From assembly GCA_025786725.1 (NCBI GenBank), contig JAHLTZ010000013.1:434001-498000 (forward strand): a stretch of DNA of 64,000 nt. Reading direction: 5' to 3'. The stretch comes from Syncephalis fuscata. Lineage: Eukaryota > Zoopagomycota > Zoopagomycetes > Zoopagales > Piptocephalidaceae. The position numbers and the translations under genes were made by a program. Of this stretch, positions 11,176 to 22,316 are shown piece by piece (position 1 is the stretch's first letter; the number at the start of each line of letters is the position of its first letter). The notes beneath the pieces are model-generated. The model had not been told where the DNA came from. It worked only from the letters and a program-made list of their open reading frames with translations, and ran no database searches.

Positions 11176-13556
11176 ATGGTGGTCGCTGCGAAAGAGCATT
11201 TAGCGGCCACGGACGCCTCGGCCAAGTCTTCGCTATCCGAATTCATGTGCGACTTTATTAGCTGGATACTTGGTCTTATTGTTACTATATTCTTTCGTGA
11301 AATCCGTACTCGTGGCTCACATAAAATTCCGCTTACTGGTCCGGTTATTTTCGTCGTTGCCCCTCATGCAAACCAGTTTCTTGATCCAATCATGGTGATG
11401 CGGTCGGTGCCACGTCGTGTTGGCTTTCTGTGTGCACAGAAAACCATGGATCGCAAGTATATTGGCAAACTAGCTACGGCAATGCAAGCCATTCCTGTAT
11501 CGCGGGCCCAAGATATGGCCCGTAAAGGATCGGGTCGTATACAGCTGCCTGATCGCTATGGCGAGCCAACACGCATCACCGGTGTTGGTACCAAGTTCAC
11601 TTCTCAATTACAAGTCGGCTGGACAGTTGCATTGCCACAGAATCGTGGTAGTGCCACAGTTGTGGAGATTATCAGTGATACGGAATTGCGTGTCAATAAG
11701 GAATTTAAGGAATTGGCAGCACTCGAGTCGCTTACTTCGCCGAATGGCACACCATACAAATTTATGCCACACGTTGATCAATCTGAAGTTTATCGTCGTG
11801 TTCACGAACAGCTAACGGGCGGTGGCTGTATTGGTATCTTCCCTGAAGGTGGCTCGCATGACCGTGCTGAAATGCTACCGCTTAAGGCGGGTGTCACTAT
11901 TATGGCTCTTGGCGCTATGGCTGCCTATCCAGGTCTTGATGTCAAAATTGTACCTGTTGGTCTAAACTACTTTCATCCAGATCGTTTCCGTTCTCGAGCT
12001 GTGGTTGAATTCGGCAATGTTATTACAGTGGATCCATCGTTGGTTGAGCGATTTAAAGAAGGCGGTGAACGAAAGCGTGAAGCATGTGCTCGACTACTCG
12101 ATACTATCTATACAAGTCTAAAGACCGTAACGGTAAATTGTCCAGATTACGAAACGTTAATGGTCGTGCAAGCAGCCCGTCGTCTCTATCAGCCACCGGT
12201 TAAGCGCCGTCTACGCGACACTGCTCGAGTACTGCGTCTACAGCGCCGTCTTGTTGAAGGCTATCTTGAAATGAAAGACCATCCAGCGGTAATTGCCGTA
12301 CGTGAACGTATTCTTGAGTATAATAAGCTATTAAGCTATTACGGCTTACGTGACCATCAAGTACGCAATACAACCTCGACTTTTCACGGGCCTTCCAGCT
12401 ATGGGCCTGGCGACTAATAACCATTGTACTTATGACTATCGTTGTACTACCGGGCTTGCTTATTAATTTGCCTTGGCTATTACTCGCTTCTATTATTAGT
12501 AAGCACAAGGCTAAAGAAGCACTAGCTGCATCTACAGTGAAGATTAAGGGACGCGATGTGCTTGCTACGTGGAAGGTTATGGTTGCTTTGGGCCTAGTGC
12601 CTATATCCTATCTATTCTACGCTGGATATATCTTTGTCAAGGCCATTCGATGGGGCTGGCCACTTGATTGGCAATTAGGTGCACCTATTCTGGCACTGTG
12701 GGCCCTGCCTATCATTTCCTATCTATCTGTTTTATTTGGTGAACGTGGTCTGGATATTTATCGCTCATTGCGTCCACTTACCTTAGCATTACTGCCTATT
12801 GGTCGTGAACAATTACGCCAGTTGCCAATTATGCGTGAAGAACTATCACGGGATATCACTGCATTGGTTAACGAACTTGGGCCGCAAGTCTTTCCAGAAT
12901 TTGATGTGGAGCGCGCCTTTGATCCAAATAGCAGCACTGAACGCACTAAACGTCGTAACCGTATTCGTGGCCGTAACTCTGAAGATTACGACGAAGGTTC
13001 GGAGACGGGTGGTGCCAGTAGTGAAGGTATTAGCGGCGCAACTACACCGGGTCTTGTTTCATTACGTGGATGGATTAAATCACCGCTTGAGTTACTTGAT
13101 GGCAGTAACTTTGACTGGGGCAGTATGGATGATAAAGAAGATCAAGAAGATGACGTGTTCTTCTTTGGCAGTCGAGCCAATTCGGCCGCTGTCACTCCCA
13201 ATCTACTTAGTAGAAATAGTAGTATGAGTGCAGCTGTTATAAGCACACCATCATCTCATTATCATCATGGCGATACGCTTACCGTACCTGGTATGTCAGT
13301 ATCATTATCGACATCACCAGCAACTGTGGATGAATCAACAAGTCACCATGAAACAAGTCCACCAAGTAGTCGCGGTTCAAATTCATTAACCAACACTACA
13401 GCTACAACTGATCAACATCAACAAAATAATGGTGATAGTAGCCCATCAACCACCGAAGAAAGCTTATATACAGTTGCTGCTACTGTGCCTATACAGGTAC
13501 CATCGACTGAGACATCTTCACCATCACCACCATTGCCGCCATCATCTGCACAATGA
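11176..13556 (+). CDS. Glycerol-3-phosphate O-acyltransferase, SCT1/GPT2 type
   Basis: One uninterrupted exon of about 793 residues, compared with about 740-760 in yeast. It catalyses the first acylation of glycerol-3-phosphate (or dihydroxyacetone phosphate) in the ER. An N-terminal membrane segment is followed by the acyltransferase blocks: PHANQFLDP, then GIFPEGGSHDR, then VKIVPVGLNYFHPDRFRSR. These match the fungal Gpt2/Sct1 form. After them come three hydrophobic segments (LPGLLINLPWLLLASII; LGLVPISYLFYAGYIF; ILALWALPIISYL) and a long Ser/Thr/Gly-rich tail, typical of the regulated C-terminus. A frame break at the T-run 12381-12384 splits the open frame; adding one T restores the sequence TFSRAFQLWAWRLITIVL. 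Convergent with the STN1-like gene, 193 bp apart. Confidence 0.93.
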
Positions 13557-13749
13557 TGATATTAAAACATATCAATTAACGAACAAAAGTTGAATCTTTA
13601 ATGGATATTCATAAAGTAATAGTATTATTAACATCTATAGCTTATGGCTCGTATTTTCCTTCTTTTTAAAACTGCGTTTATTCATATTTTCTTTTATGTT
13701 GCTATTCAACTATGGCAACGACGTAAATATCTTTTATACAATAAATTTA

Positions 13750-15456
13750 TTATTCTATCGCTTTAAATACATTTCTACTAGTTTCATAAGCATCACCTTG
13801 TTCTTGTAAATAGTTAAGTGCTTCAATAACCGCTCTTTTTGACACTTCAGCAAAATTCTTTTCAGATTTGATTCGAGCATGTATAAATTCAGCTCTTATT
13901 CCGCCTAATTAATTAATTAGTATTAATGATATGGATTAGTTAAAGGTATGGCTACCACTTACCTGGACATGATGATGATAGTAGTCGGGTAGCTTCGTAT
14001 AGATATTGACGTACACGTCGAGCAAGATTGCCTTGTGGCACGATACATGCATAGATCTGTTGTTCCAAATCTTCAATATAGATTTGACCCATAGAAATAA
14101 GTAAACCAAGTGTTCTTTAATTGCAACATCGATTTGTTGTCTTTTCTCTTCAGTAGTTAATCGAGTTGATGAAGATCGCTCGTTATTGTCATTAGTAGTA
14201 TTGGTGGTGCCGGTTTGACTATATTCTGCAGCCACAATACTTGAAGCAATAGAGTAAATAAATCTATATTGACGCAATTGATGTAGCGATATTGTACAAT
14301 GACCACGGAATTGTGTTGATGATCGACTGTCTTCAATCTCATATGGTACTTGGTTAATACGTGTATTGATATACTTTTGCATAACTATTTTTAATCCTTC
14401 TGGTGTATTTAGTCGATTTGCTAATAGATGGGGTTCCCAATTTTTCTATAAGTTAACAATTATAAAGTTAGCAATGGTAATCAAGTGCGACAGATTAGAT
14501 TAGCTGTTTAATAAAACTTACTGAAGTACCGACTACATTGACTGCTTCAATGTTAGATGGATCACTATGACCATCGATCGTATCAATAGTGCTACCATTG
14601 GCAGTATTGATGTTAGATTGTTGACTGTTGGTAATAGATTGGCTGTCACCAATGGTGCCGGTAGCTTTGCCAAATCGTTTGGCCGACTCCCAAATACACT
14701 GTTCAATTGCCGGTTGGCGTTCAATTACTTCTTCTGGAACAAATGGTGGTTTTGAGTATATATCGCGTTCAAGCTGTAGCACTTCAAGCCAGTGTAGTGA
14801 CTCGGCATTAGGATCATTAGTCACCGCTAATAGTTGACAAGTTGTATTCAATAAAGCAAATAGTAAATATTTAGCAATTAAAATGTGCATCTAATTATCG
14901 CTGTATACTTGCCCAAATCACCAATATCTATTTGACGTTCGTCATTAAACTCGGTTAATCGACCAGAAACCAATACTAAGTCACCGACACTTGGCAGTAT
15001 TATCTTTTTGTGTGATGCTTGATCGACTGCTGTTGTAGTGTTGTTATCATCGACATTGATCTTATATTTATTAAGCCAGTAAACCGTGACAACGCAGTCG
15101 GTGCCATCGTCCACTAAGGACCGCCATTGTTTGTTAAGTTTATGTGGCACTTTCATGTATTACTTTACTTACCAGTATACAAATGCATTCCCCGACGCAG
15201 TTCTACAGCTGTGACCACGCCAACAAGTGATACTTTTTGTATTAAGTGCGTTTTATTTAGTATGTAAATACCTTTTGTCATTGTATTCGTATCAGTTAAG
15301 TGAATGTGGCAATACTGCTAGTAAGTATTTAGCGTTTGAATGCTTACCATTTGTCGGGCCAGTGGTCAGTTCATGAACCTGTTTACATAGCAATTTGACG
15401 TTAAGCCAAAATAGCGGATTTAATCCCCAGGCTATTCCAGGAGGCAAATGATTCAT
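13750..15456 (-). CDS. STN1: STN1-like telomere-capping (CST complex) OB-fold protein
   Basis: The start is ATG 15456 (MNHLPPGIAWGLNPLFW); the GLNPLFW opening is characteristic of Stn1. An OB fold follows: VSLVGVVTAVELRRG, then DDGTDCVVTVYW, then VGDLVLVSGRLTEFNDERQI. Next come DPNAESLHWLEVLQLERDIY and a C-terminal winged-helix-like region. Stn1 acts with Ten1 and Cdc13/Ctc1 to protect telomere ends and to control fill-in synthesis. Several short introns are present. One appears to use a GC donor (GCAAGT, near 14912) because splicing there joins the OB fold to VTNDPNAE. A frame break lies near 14095-14106 (one T missing; restores LISMGQIYIEDLEQQ). The low sequence conservation of Stn1 limits certainty. 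Confidence 0.78.
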
Positions 15457-18430
15457 ACTGTTGTTGTTGCTTAAATTAACAATGACTTCAATAAAAAATA
15501 ACAGCAAAAATGTTATCTACGTGTTTGTGTGCAATGGTCCATTTTGACTATTTTATTTAAGTACTAAATTATTAATATTTTAATCTACTATATTATCTGG
15601 CTGTTACAATAAAACGTTATTGTTATTTATTACTATTGTTATACTGTGATATAATCATAGCCGGATAAATGATCTAATTCAATTGCGCATTTGACTTGAT
15701 ATTACGTCGTATTATTTCACAATTAGTTATACTACACTGTAAATATGAAATTATTTACTTTTAGTTTAAACAAAATATAGTAACATGTATTGTCTGTGTT
15801 TGTAGAGAACATAAAATATTCAATAAAACTTAGTAATACTTGGCTACATATTTCAAGAAAAGACGCGTGTTTAAATGTAGAGTGATAAAACATATGGTTG
15901 GAAAATGATCAACCAACGATAGACCATCAAACTTGACACTAATTACAGTACTGGTACAGGAAAGTAGTGTAAGGACTAGAATGTTATGCAGTTCTGTAAA
16001 CCGCCACTAGTTACAGACAGAGAAAAGTACTGATGAGTGGGAATGTTTAGATAATGAAATAACGAAGACAGTTGCTGTTGAAGTAACAGTGCATATTGCA
16101 CCACAGCCATCATACTGACAGTTGTGCACATATAGTAGTAGTCATAATCGTAGATTGCACTGTTGTATATGCATGGTAACAGCATAAAAACAAGTCAGAA
16201 ATGCACTTACCGTGTCAATAAAGCTGCCAATACCAATGATCGGAGTAATGAAGGTCAGATTATAAAAAAATAATGCAAGTACATAGTGTAGAAGGTGTTT
16301 GTACTTGACTATTAGTCAATCAAATACTGGTACTATCTATATATCATATATGGAGTATACAAGTATATGCAATGGATGTATACTATCAAGTGTAAAGAAA
16401 AAGAAAGAAAATGTAGTGACGTAGATTGTGAGATGTGAATTCTGTCAGCCAATATTTATAAAGACGTAAGCTTAATTTATTAATAAATGCAATGTAAATA
16501 ATAAAAGTCAATCTACCCAGCATGTTGGTACATCATAGAACAGATTAACAGTAAATGAATAAACGCATTAAAAATAAAAGTCATTTGACCTTTAAATTAC
16601 AATATAATTCAATAGTCTGGCCATTATTAAAATTCACCACTTAGTTCCATATCCAATAGAACGAATTTGTAGTTTAATTGCATGAATGTTATTAAATGTA
16701 GTTATTTGACCACTAAAGCATACCAAATATTAATTAATATTTAATATTGGCATATTATTAGTATATTTGCATAAACAACTGAACAAATAATTAGTATTAC
16801 CGTTAAATTTCAATGTAGATGTAATTATATTAAAGCTAGTTATGCTATGATACTATTTGTGAAAATAAAAAGCTACTTTTATTTAGCAAATAAAAAAGAA
16901 TAATAAATAATAAAAATATGCTACTACAAACCAAGTGCTAAATTGTGTATTGCGATCCTAATCTTGCGAAATATAAACAGTTCTTGAATATAATCTATAA
17001 AAGTGGTATAAGTAAACGATACATGTAAATCAATTATAGCAGTGATGCCTGCTGCATAACTACACCAAGACAAGCAATTTGGAATAGTTACTCTGCATAA
17101 ATACAAAAACCAGCAAGCCAGCGCAAAATCATTTGTATAATACCACCGGACAGAATCCCAGCCCATAAATATGCAGAATAGGCTATTACCACTGCTACTT
17201 CATAGCTGCTTAATTATAAAGGCTACTGTTTACGTCATTTATATACAATCTTTAGCACATATATACAGCATAAAACTAACAGCAGCTGCCTAAGCAACAC
17301 TCTATCTGTACCATCAAAATATCAAATATCAAGTATCAAATACCAAGTATTAAAATTGGTGTTAAGCAGTGGCTCAACAATATCTTCAAGCACAGCCTTC
17401 ATGTTGCACCGACAACCAAATAACTATACCAATGTAATTACCACAGGCAAGCACATAGTAAACACCCATATTCACTAATCAGTATAGCTAATTAACCATA
17501 TAGTATTGAAGCACCTTATGTAGCATATTGGAATTATGCCACAGTATTACATAGTTGTAGCCGACTATGTGTCTAAGAATGCTACCAAATCACACAGCCA
17601 AAAAGCACAACAGTACTGCCCACACAGATTCGTTTACTTAGCTTAGGTATGCAAAACAGTAATTAGCAGCAATCTTGTGATTACTAAAGTCTAACAAGTA
17701 AAAAGTGTACTGAACAATAGACAATGGTATGAAAAGACAAAAACGCAATGCTTGGTTCGGGGAAAGTGGCAAAGTCATTTTATGTGGCAAAAAATCGAAA
17801 CTGGTGAAAAGCATTCACGTTGCATAATTCAGTTGATAAAGCCTAATGGATAGATACTGATATTCGCTCATACTAACAACAGCTACATCGGCAAATAGTC
17901 ATAAATAATTGATTTGTTTGGACATATCCATACTCACTGTGCGTTATTAAGTGCACGGTGCTGGTTGTTATCAGGATCCAAGCCAATCCAGCCAATTAGA
18001 CTGTTCTTTTTGTTATGCCTTCCATACCCATTTAGTTTGTTGCATTAGTCATTCCAAAGCTTCGGAATCATCTTTACGCTTTTTTCCGCACACCTGAATT
18101 TACCTGTTTTGTAGTATGACAAATGCAACTTGTTATACTTTCATAACTAACTGTACAAATAATATGACAATGTGCATAATTAATATATTTGTTTATTGTT
18201 TATATTTCTATACTAATAAAATGAACATAACTATCGTTCGATAACTATCGTAAAGTGGGCAATTGATAAGATCTGAAACCAACACAAAATTGCGTCATTG
18301 ATGGCTTAATTAGACCGTTTTGCTAGTAGACCCGTAGCCGGACGATAACGACGATAAGAAATTGGGGCAATATAGCTTCTGAGCAAAAGCAAGAATCAAC
18401 ACTATACCTAAAGCAGCATTATACGTTCTA
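15457..18430. other. Gene-poor AT-rich region
   Basis: This contains the second copy of a dispersed repeat (16190-16590) and foldback-family terminal motifs (about 16590-16760). From about 16.9 to 17.9 kb the composition is slightly less AT-rich and may be relic sequence, but no protein similarity is recognisable. Small frames at 15976-16185 and 16924-17166 are not supported as genes. Confidence 0.4.
16190..16590. repeat. Dispersed direct repeat, copy 2 of 2
   Basis: This matches 7270-7715 (see there), including the CACTTACCGTG donor-like motif and the CAGCCAATATTTATAAA TATA-like motif. It is directly followed by degenerate foldback-family terminal motifs on the minus strand (GTTATTTGACCACTAAA near 16700). 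Confidence 0.6.
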
Positions 18431-18592
18431 ATGGCAAAGCGCTATGACCAAGATACACGCCGTCACAAGTCCTTTGTCGGTCTTTATTTGACTAAGCCCG
18501 ATATGTCGGTATCGGAGGTTCTACCGGAGTGTTTAAAGTGCATGTGCCGTTTTAAAATAAATTGTTATTGAAAGCAGTAGCAAGTGCAAAAA
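18431..18592 (+). pseudogene. Probable 5' remnant of a protein kinase gene
   Basis: An ATG at 18431 opens a frame of good base composition (MAKRYDQDTRRHKSFVGLYL) that ends at 18571. In the next frame, about 18505-18550 reads RYVGIGGSTGVFKVHVPF, which resembles a kinase glycine-rich loop (GxGxxGxV). One lost base near 18500 would join the two. Nothing further of the kinase follows; AT-rich DNA begins abruptly. It looks like a first exon left by truncation, lying 250 bp upstream of the kinase at 18839. The reading is tentative. Confidence 0.4.
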
Positions 18593-18838
18593 CAATTGTT
18601 ATATGACAGTGCAAAGCAATCAGCTAAAGACCATACCGCAGTAAATTGTGTAGAGCTAATGATGCTTTTGTGATAATATGGCATAGTATGGCTAGCCCAT
18701 AAGACAATGAATAAAGTGTGCAATGCGCAAATATAAAAATAAAATACCAATTGTGTTTCTTCCAACTTACTGTCAGTATATCGTTGTTTATCCGAGCTTG
18801 TTTATTGTATTTTTACTACACTATCTTTTAAAAAAGTA

Positions 18839-20478
18839 ATGGCGTCTATTTCCGCCGTACAAAGGAATACAGATGACAACAGCTCCGATTACGAGAAGGT
18901 AAGTGTTGTATAAGTAGTATATGTTTATTGAAGTTTAATGCGCATACTCATATGTAGCTTATCGCTGCCAAATATCATGTAACAAACCGCCGAATTGGAT
19001 CGTAAGTTATATGTATAAGCAGCCATGCATAGCTAATTGATTATTACTACTATAATACAGAGGCGGTTTTGGTAGCGTCTACTTGGCTACTGCTCTTAGT
19101 TCACGCGAGCCTGTAGCAGCTAAGATGGAGAAAAAGTCCGCTGAAAAGGGAAGTCTTTCTCTAAAGACTCCCTTCAGCTACATTCGTGAGAAGAGTGCCT
19201 TGGAAGTTCTTCAAGGCCACACAAACATTGTTCGACTGCTTGAAGCGGTTGAAACCAAAAAATATACCTATATATTTTTGGAGTATGCGTGGGGTGGCGA
19301 TTTGCATAAATACGTGCAAAAGCACCACCCACTTTCAGAAGATATCTGCAAGAGCATTTTCTGGCAGATCTCTGTGCTGTGCAAGTAAGTTATAATAATA
19401 TTATATACATATATTGGTATTAACAGTGAAGTAGCATATGCACGCCAATAATATCGTACATTGCGGTAAGTAATACAATAATTATAACACATTTAGCTAA
19501 TAATAATTTGCATTTTATATTGCATGTTAGATATTAAAGTAAGTATTTTATTTATAGCTATTTGTAATAACACACGCTAACATTGTTTTAGCTGTTAATG
19601 CACTGGTCATGGATGACGGTGCTAATCCGAAGATTGCGCTTGCAGATTTTGGCCTGGCGCAAACGATCTTAAGCACCGAGCCAAGATTTACCAAATGCTG
19701 CGGCACAAAAGGTACATGGCCCAGAGGTGTTATTGCGCACCGGCTTTAAAAAAGATGTATTAAATAAAATAATCGGATACAGCCAGGAATGCCAAGAAGG
19801 CATTAAGACATTTGCTTCTGGTCAGGATGGTTATAACAAGGAAGCAGATGTTTGGAGCTTAGGTATTGCTTTGTTTTACTTGTTAACAAGTAAGTACATA
19901 ATTCAAATATAAAATAATAGTAATAGCTAATATATGTTTTTAGATCAATTGCCTTACAATAACGGCAGCCATATCACGTATATTACTGATGTATTCAGTA
20001 ATAAACTTGATCTGGCGAATGTTAATCGGCCAGACTTAAGCCAAGACGGTAAGTAACAATACATTAAATAGCGGACAATACTAATTTTATTATAGCCAAA
20101 CATTTGCTTCAAGGGCTGCTTACCATCGATAGTACCAAGCGCTGTACTATCGATGAAGCCTTAAACAGCGGATGGTTTAAGGAAGCATCTTGCAGCGAAG
20201 ATGGCGCTCAAGATGTGGCTGCTGTACTGTTGCTACTCCTACAGCTTCAACATCCACCATCCCAACTATAGCACTAACGACATACAGTCAGTCAGCTGTA
20301 GTATCAACATACAGCCATCCAGTTGCAGCATCATCATCCGATAAGTTGGCTGCAAATGTATCGGCTGCGGTCTCGGCAACGTTTAATGTTGCTTATTGAT
20401 TCCAAAAGGCGTAAAACGCTTACGCTCTTTTGAATCATTTGAAGAAAAGAAGAAAGCTAAACGCGCCCAAAAAAGTAG
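18839..20478 (+). CDS. Ser/Thr protein kinase, frame-broken
   Basis: Start ATG 18839. Exons at 18839-18898, 18958-19001, 19061-19384, 19435-19465, 19531-19538, 19592-19890 and onward are separated by short introns. The domain is complete when read across breaks: GSGGFGSVYLA (glycine loop), VAAKMEKKS (ATP lysine), LEYAWGGDLHKYV (hinge), HC-DIK-AVNAL (catalytic loop), ADFGLAQ (DFG), CCGTKGT-MAPEV (APE) and DVWSLGIALFYLL. A ~35-residue insert (RTGFKKDVLNKIIGYSQECQ onward) sits between APE and helix F. The tail is Ser/Thr/Ala-rich and ends KRAQKS. Frame breaks: two donors each lack a G (19385, 19539), the MAPE region lacks an A and a C (19714-19723), and the tail also has indels. These may be consensus errors or decay; a truncated copy lies at 1735-2500. 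The kinase subfamily is not clear. Confidence 0.7.
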
Positions 20479-21235
20479 GTACCATTTAATATCTATATCC
20501 AAATACTAACAAACAAATAGTCACTTCGCTTTAATTAGTTCTATTCTCACTTTATTTGTACTTGCTTTTAATAAAATATGTTGTATACTATTATAATTCT
20601 TTAAGAATATATTCAAATTAAGTTACATTTGATATAGTCTATTCAATGTAATTAAATCAGCATAATTAAAACGATTTGTCTTTTATTAACAATGTATTGG
20701 CAATATAATTATAATTTGGGGTCAAATGACTATTCTTAATAATATTTGCGCAATTGAACTAAATATTTAATTTATTGAACATGGAGACAAGTGGTAAGTT
20801 TTATTAAATAGACAAATCATCACATATACTATGATTGGTGATCAAATGCTACATTTAATAACATTCAACTATTGAGCATGATGGTGGGTGGTGAGTGGCA
20901 TCAAAGTTAAAATACTCATCATCATAGATTCATTATCCAGTATGCACATATTCAATACACATATATCCAATATTCATATATATCATTTCTATTCTATTCC
21001 ACACTACTATAAATCATTCTATGATATACTAGACACATTCTATTGTTTATATGTATCAACACACTCTACTCATTCCCCTCATTATGCTATATGCGCTATA
21101 ACTTCAACATCGTTTTATGTGCTTTCTTACCGTACATTTATCATTTTATATACTATTCTATACTCGCCTACCCTTGTTCTACCCAAAACTGTTTTTATTT
21201 TTGTTCTAGCTTTATTATTTATAAATGTTGACTAA
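19925..21235 (+). repeat. Inverted duplication, copy 2 (kinase 3' part plus element end)
   Basis: This is the inverted partner of 1000-2300. It extends from the intron before the LPYNNGSHITY exon, through the kinase tail and downstream DNA, into the foldback-like element. Confidence 0.8.
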
Positions 21236-21900
21236 TTCCGCTCATTGATCATAATACATGCTCAATAACTTTGACATAGCTAATCGTCATTTCACACCGT
21301 ATATTCTTTATATTGTATATCATTTTATTGTCTAATAGCTACGCACTACCTATTGTAGTTGGTTTTTTGCTGCTAGCTTTATTGTTTGTAAACTTTGACT
21401 CATTTCGCCTATTCATTCATTAGGCCATATGCACTATAGTTTAACATAGCTAATTGCCACTCTGTATTGTATATTTGCTATATTGTATATTACTTTATTG
21501 TATAGTACATATGCGCTATTTATTACAACTACCGTTTGTTTTAGTCTTATTATTAATAAACATTTATTTATTCGTTGATTAAACTATATGTATTTGAAAC
21601 ATATAACAATAGTGTGTGTCTAGTATATTATAAATGATATATAGTATCGTGGAATAGAATGGGAATGATATAGGTGAATAAAGGATATATGTGTACTGAA
21701 TATATGCATACTAGATAATGAATCTATGATGATGAGTATTTTAGACTTTGATGCCACTCACCACCCATCATCATGTCAATAGATTTAATATTATTGAATG
21801 TAGTCATTTGACCACCAAATCATAGTATATGTGATGATTTGTCTATTTAATAAAACTTACCACTTGTCTCCATGTTCAATAGATTGAATGTGCAGTTCAA
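20700..21900. mobile_element. Foldback-like repeat element, copy 2
   Basis: The left end (about 20778-21060, plus) and right end (about 21594-21875, minus) are inverted copies over roughly 280 bp. The shared outer landmark is TTGAACATGGAGACAAGTGG, followed by TAAGTTTTATTAAATAGACA, then CATGATGRTGGGTGGTGAG about 100 bp further in. Between them are degenerate ~165-bp subrepeats beginning CTAGCTTTATT. The open frames at 20888-21235 are repeat sequence, not genes. Confidence 0.65.
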
Positions 21901-22316
21901 ATACATTTAATTTATTTATTTTATTATTAATACAGCATAATAGATGATTATTATTCATATATAAAATCATATTAATAATATTACTAATCGTTAACTTGTC
22001 CATCTATTGTGCTGGTGTACAACTAATAGACTAGCATCTAGAGTGTATATTAGCCGTAGTCATTTCTATAGTCATTGACCAATAACTTCATTTATAAAAA
22101 ACAATATCATACGTCAGTGGTGTCACAAATCAGCATCTACATCACACATATCAACGTATAACACGGCTCTTCTCGCCCCCAATACATACGTCTTGGTTTT
22201 ACTCACTTTTTTCTACTTCAACCTTGTGAATAAAGCACTGCCTACCCTCGTAACTATTGCTTTTTGCTTGCTCTCTACACCTAACAGCAACAACAACAGC
22301 AACAACACGGACGACA
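21901..22316. other. Transketolase upstream region
   Basis: The distal half is AT-rich. The last ~200 bp are pyrimidine-rich with a CTCGCCCCCAATACATACG segment near 22165, typical of a strong housekeeping promoter or 5' leader. No specific factor site is claimed. Confidence 0.35.

Noticed and set aside
19425-19445. A two-base deletion in the kinase before HMHANNIVHC
   Set aside because: The copy at 2345-2390 has the same TAG-CATATGC context. An acceptor at that TAG explains both without a deletion.
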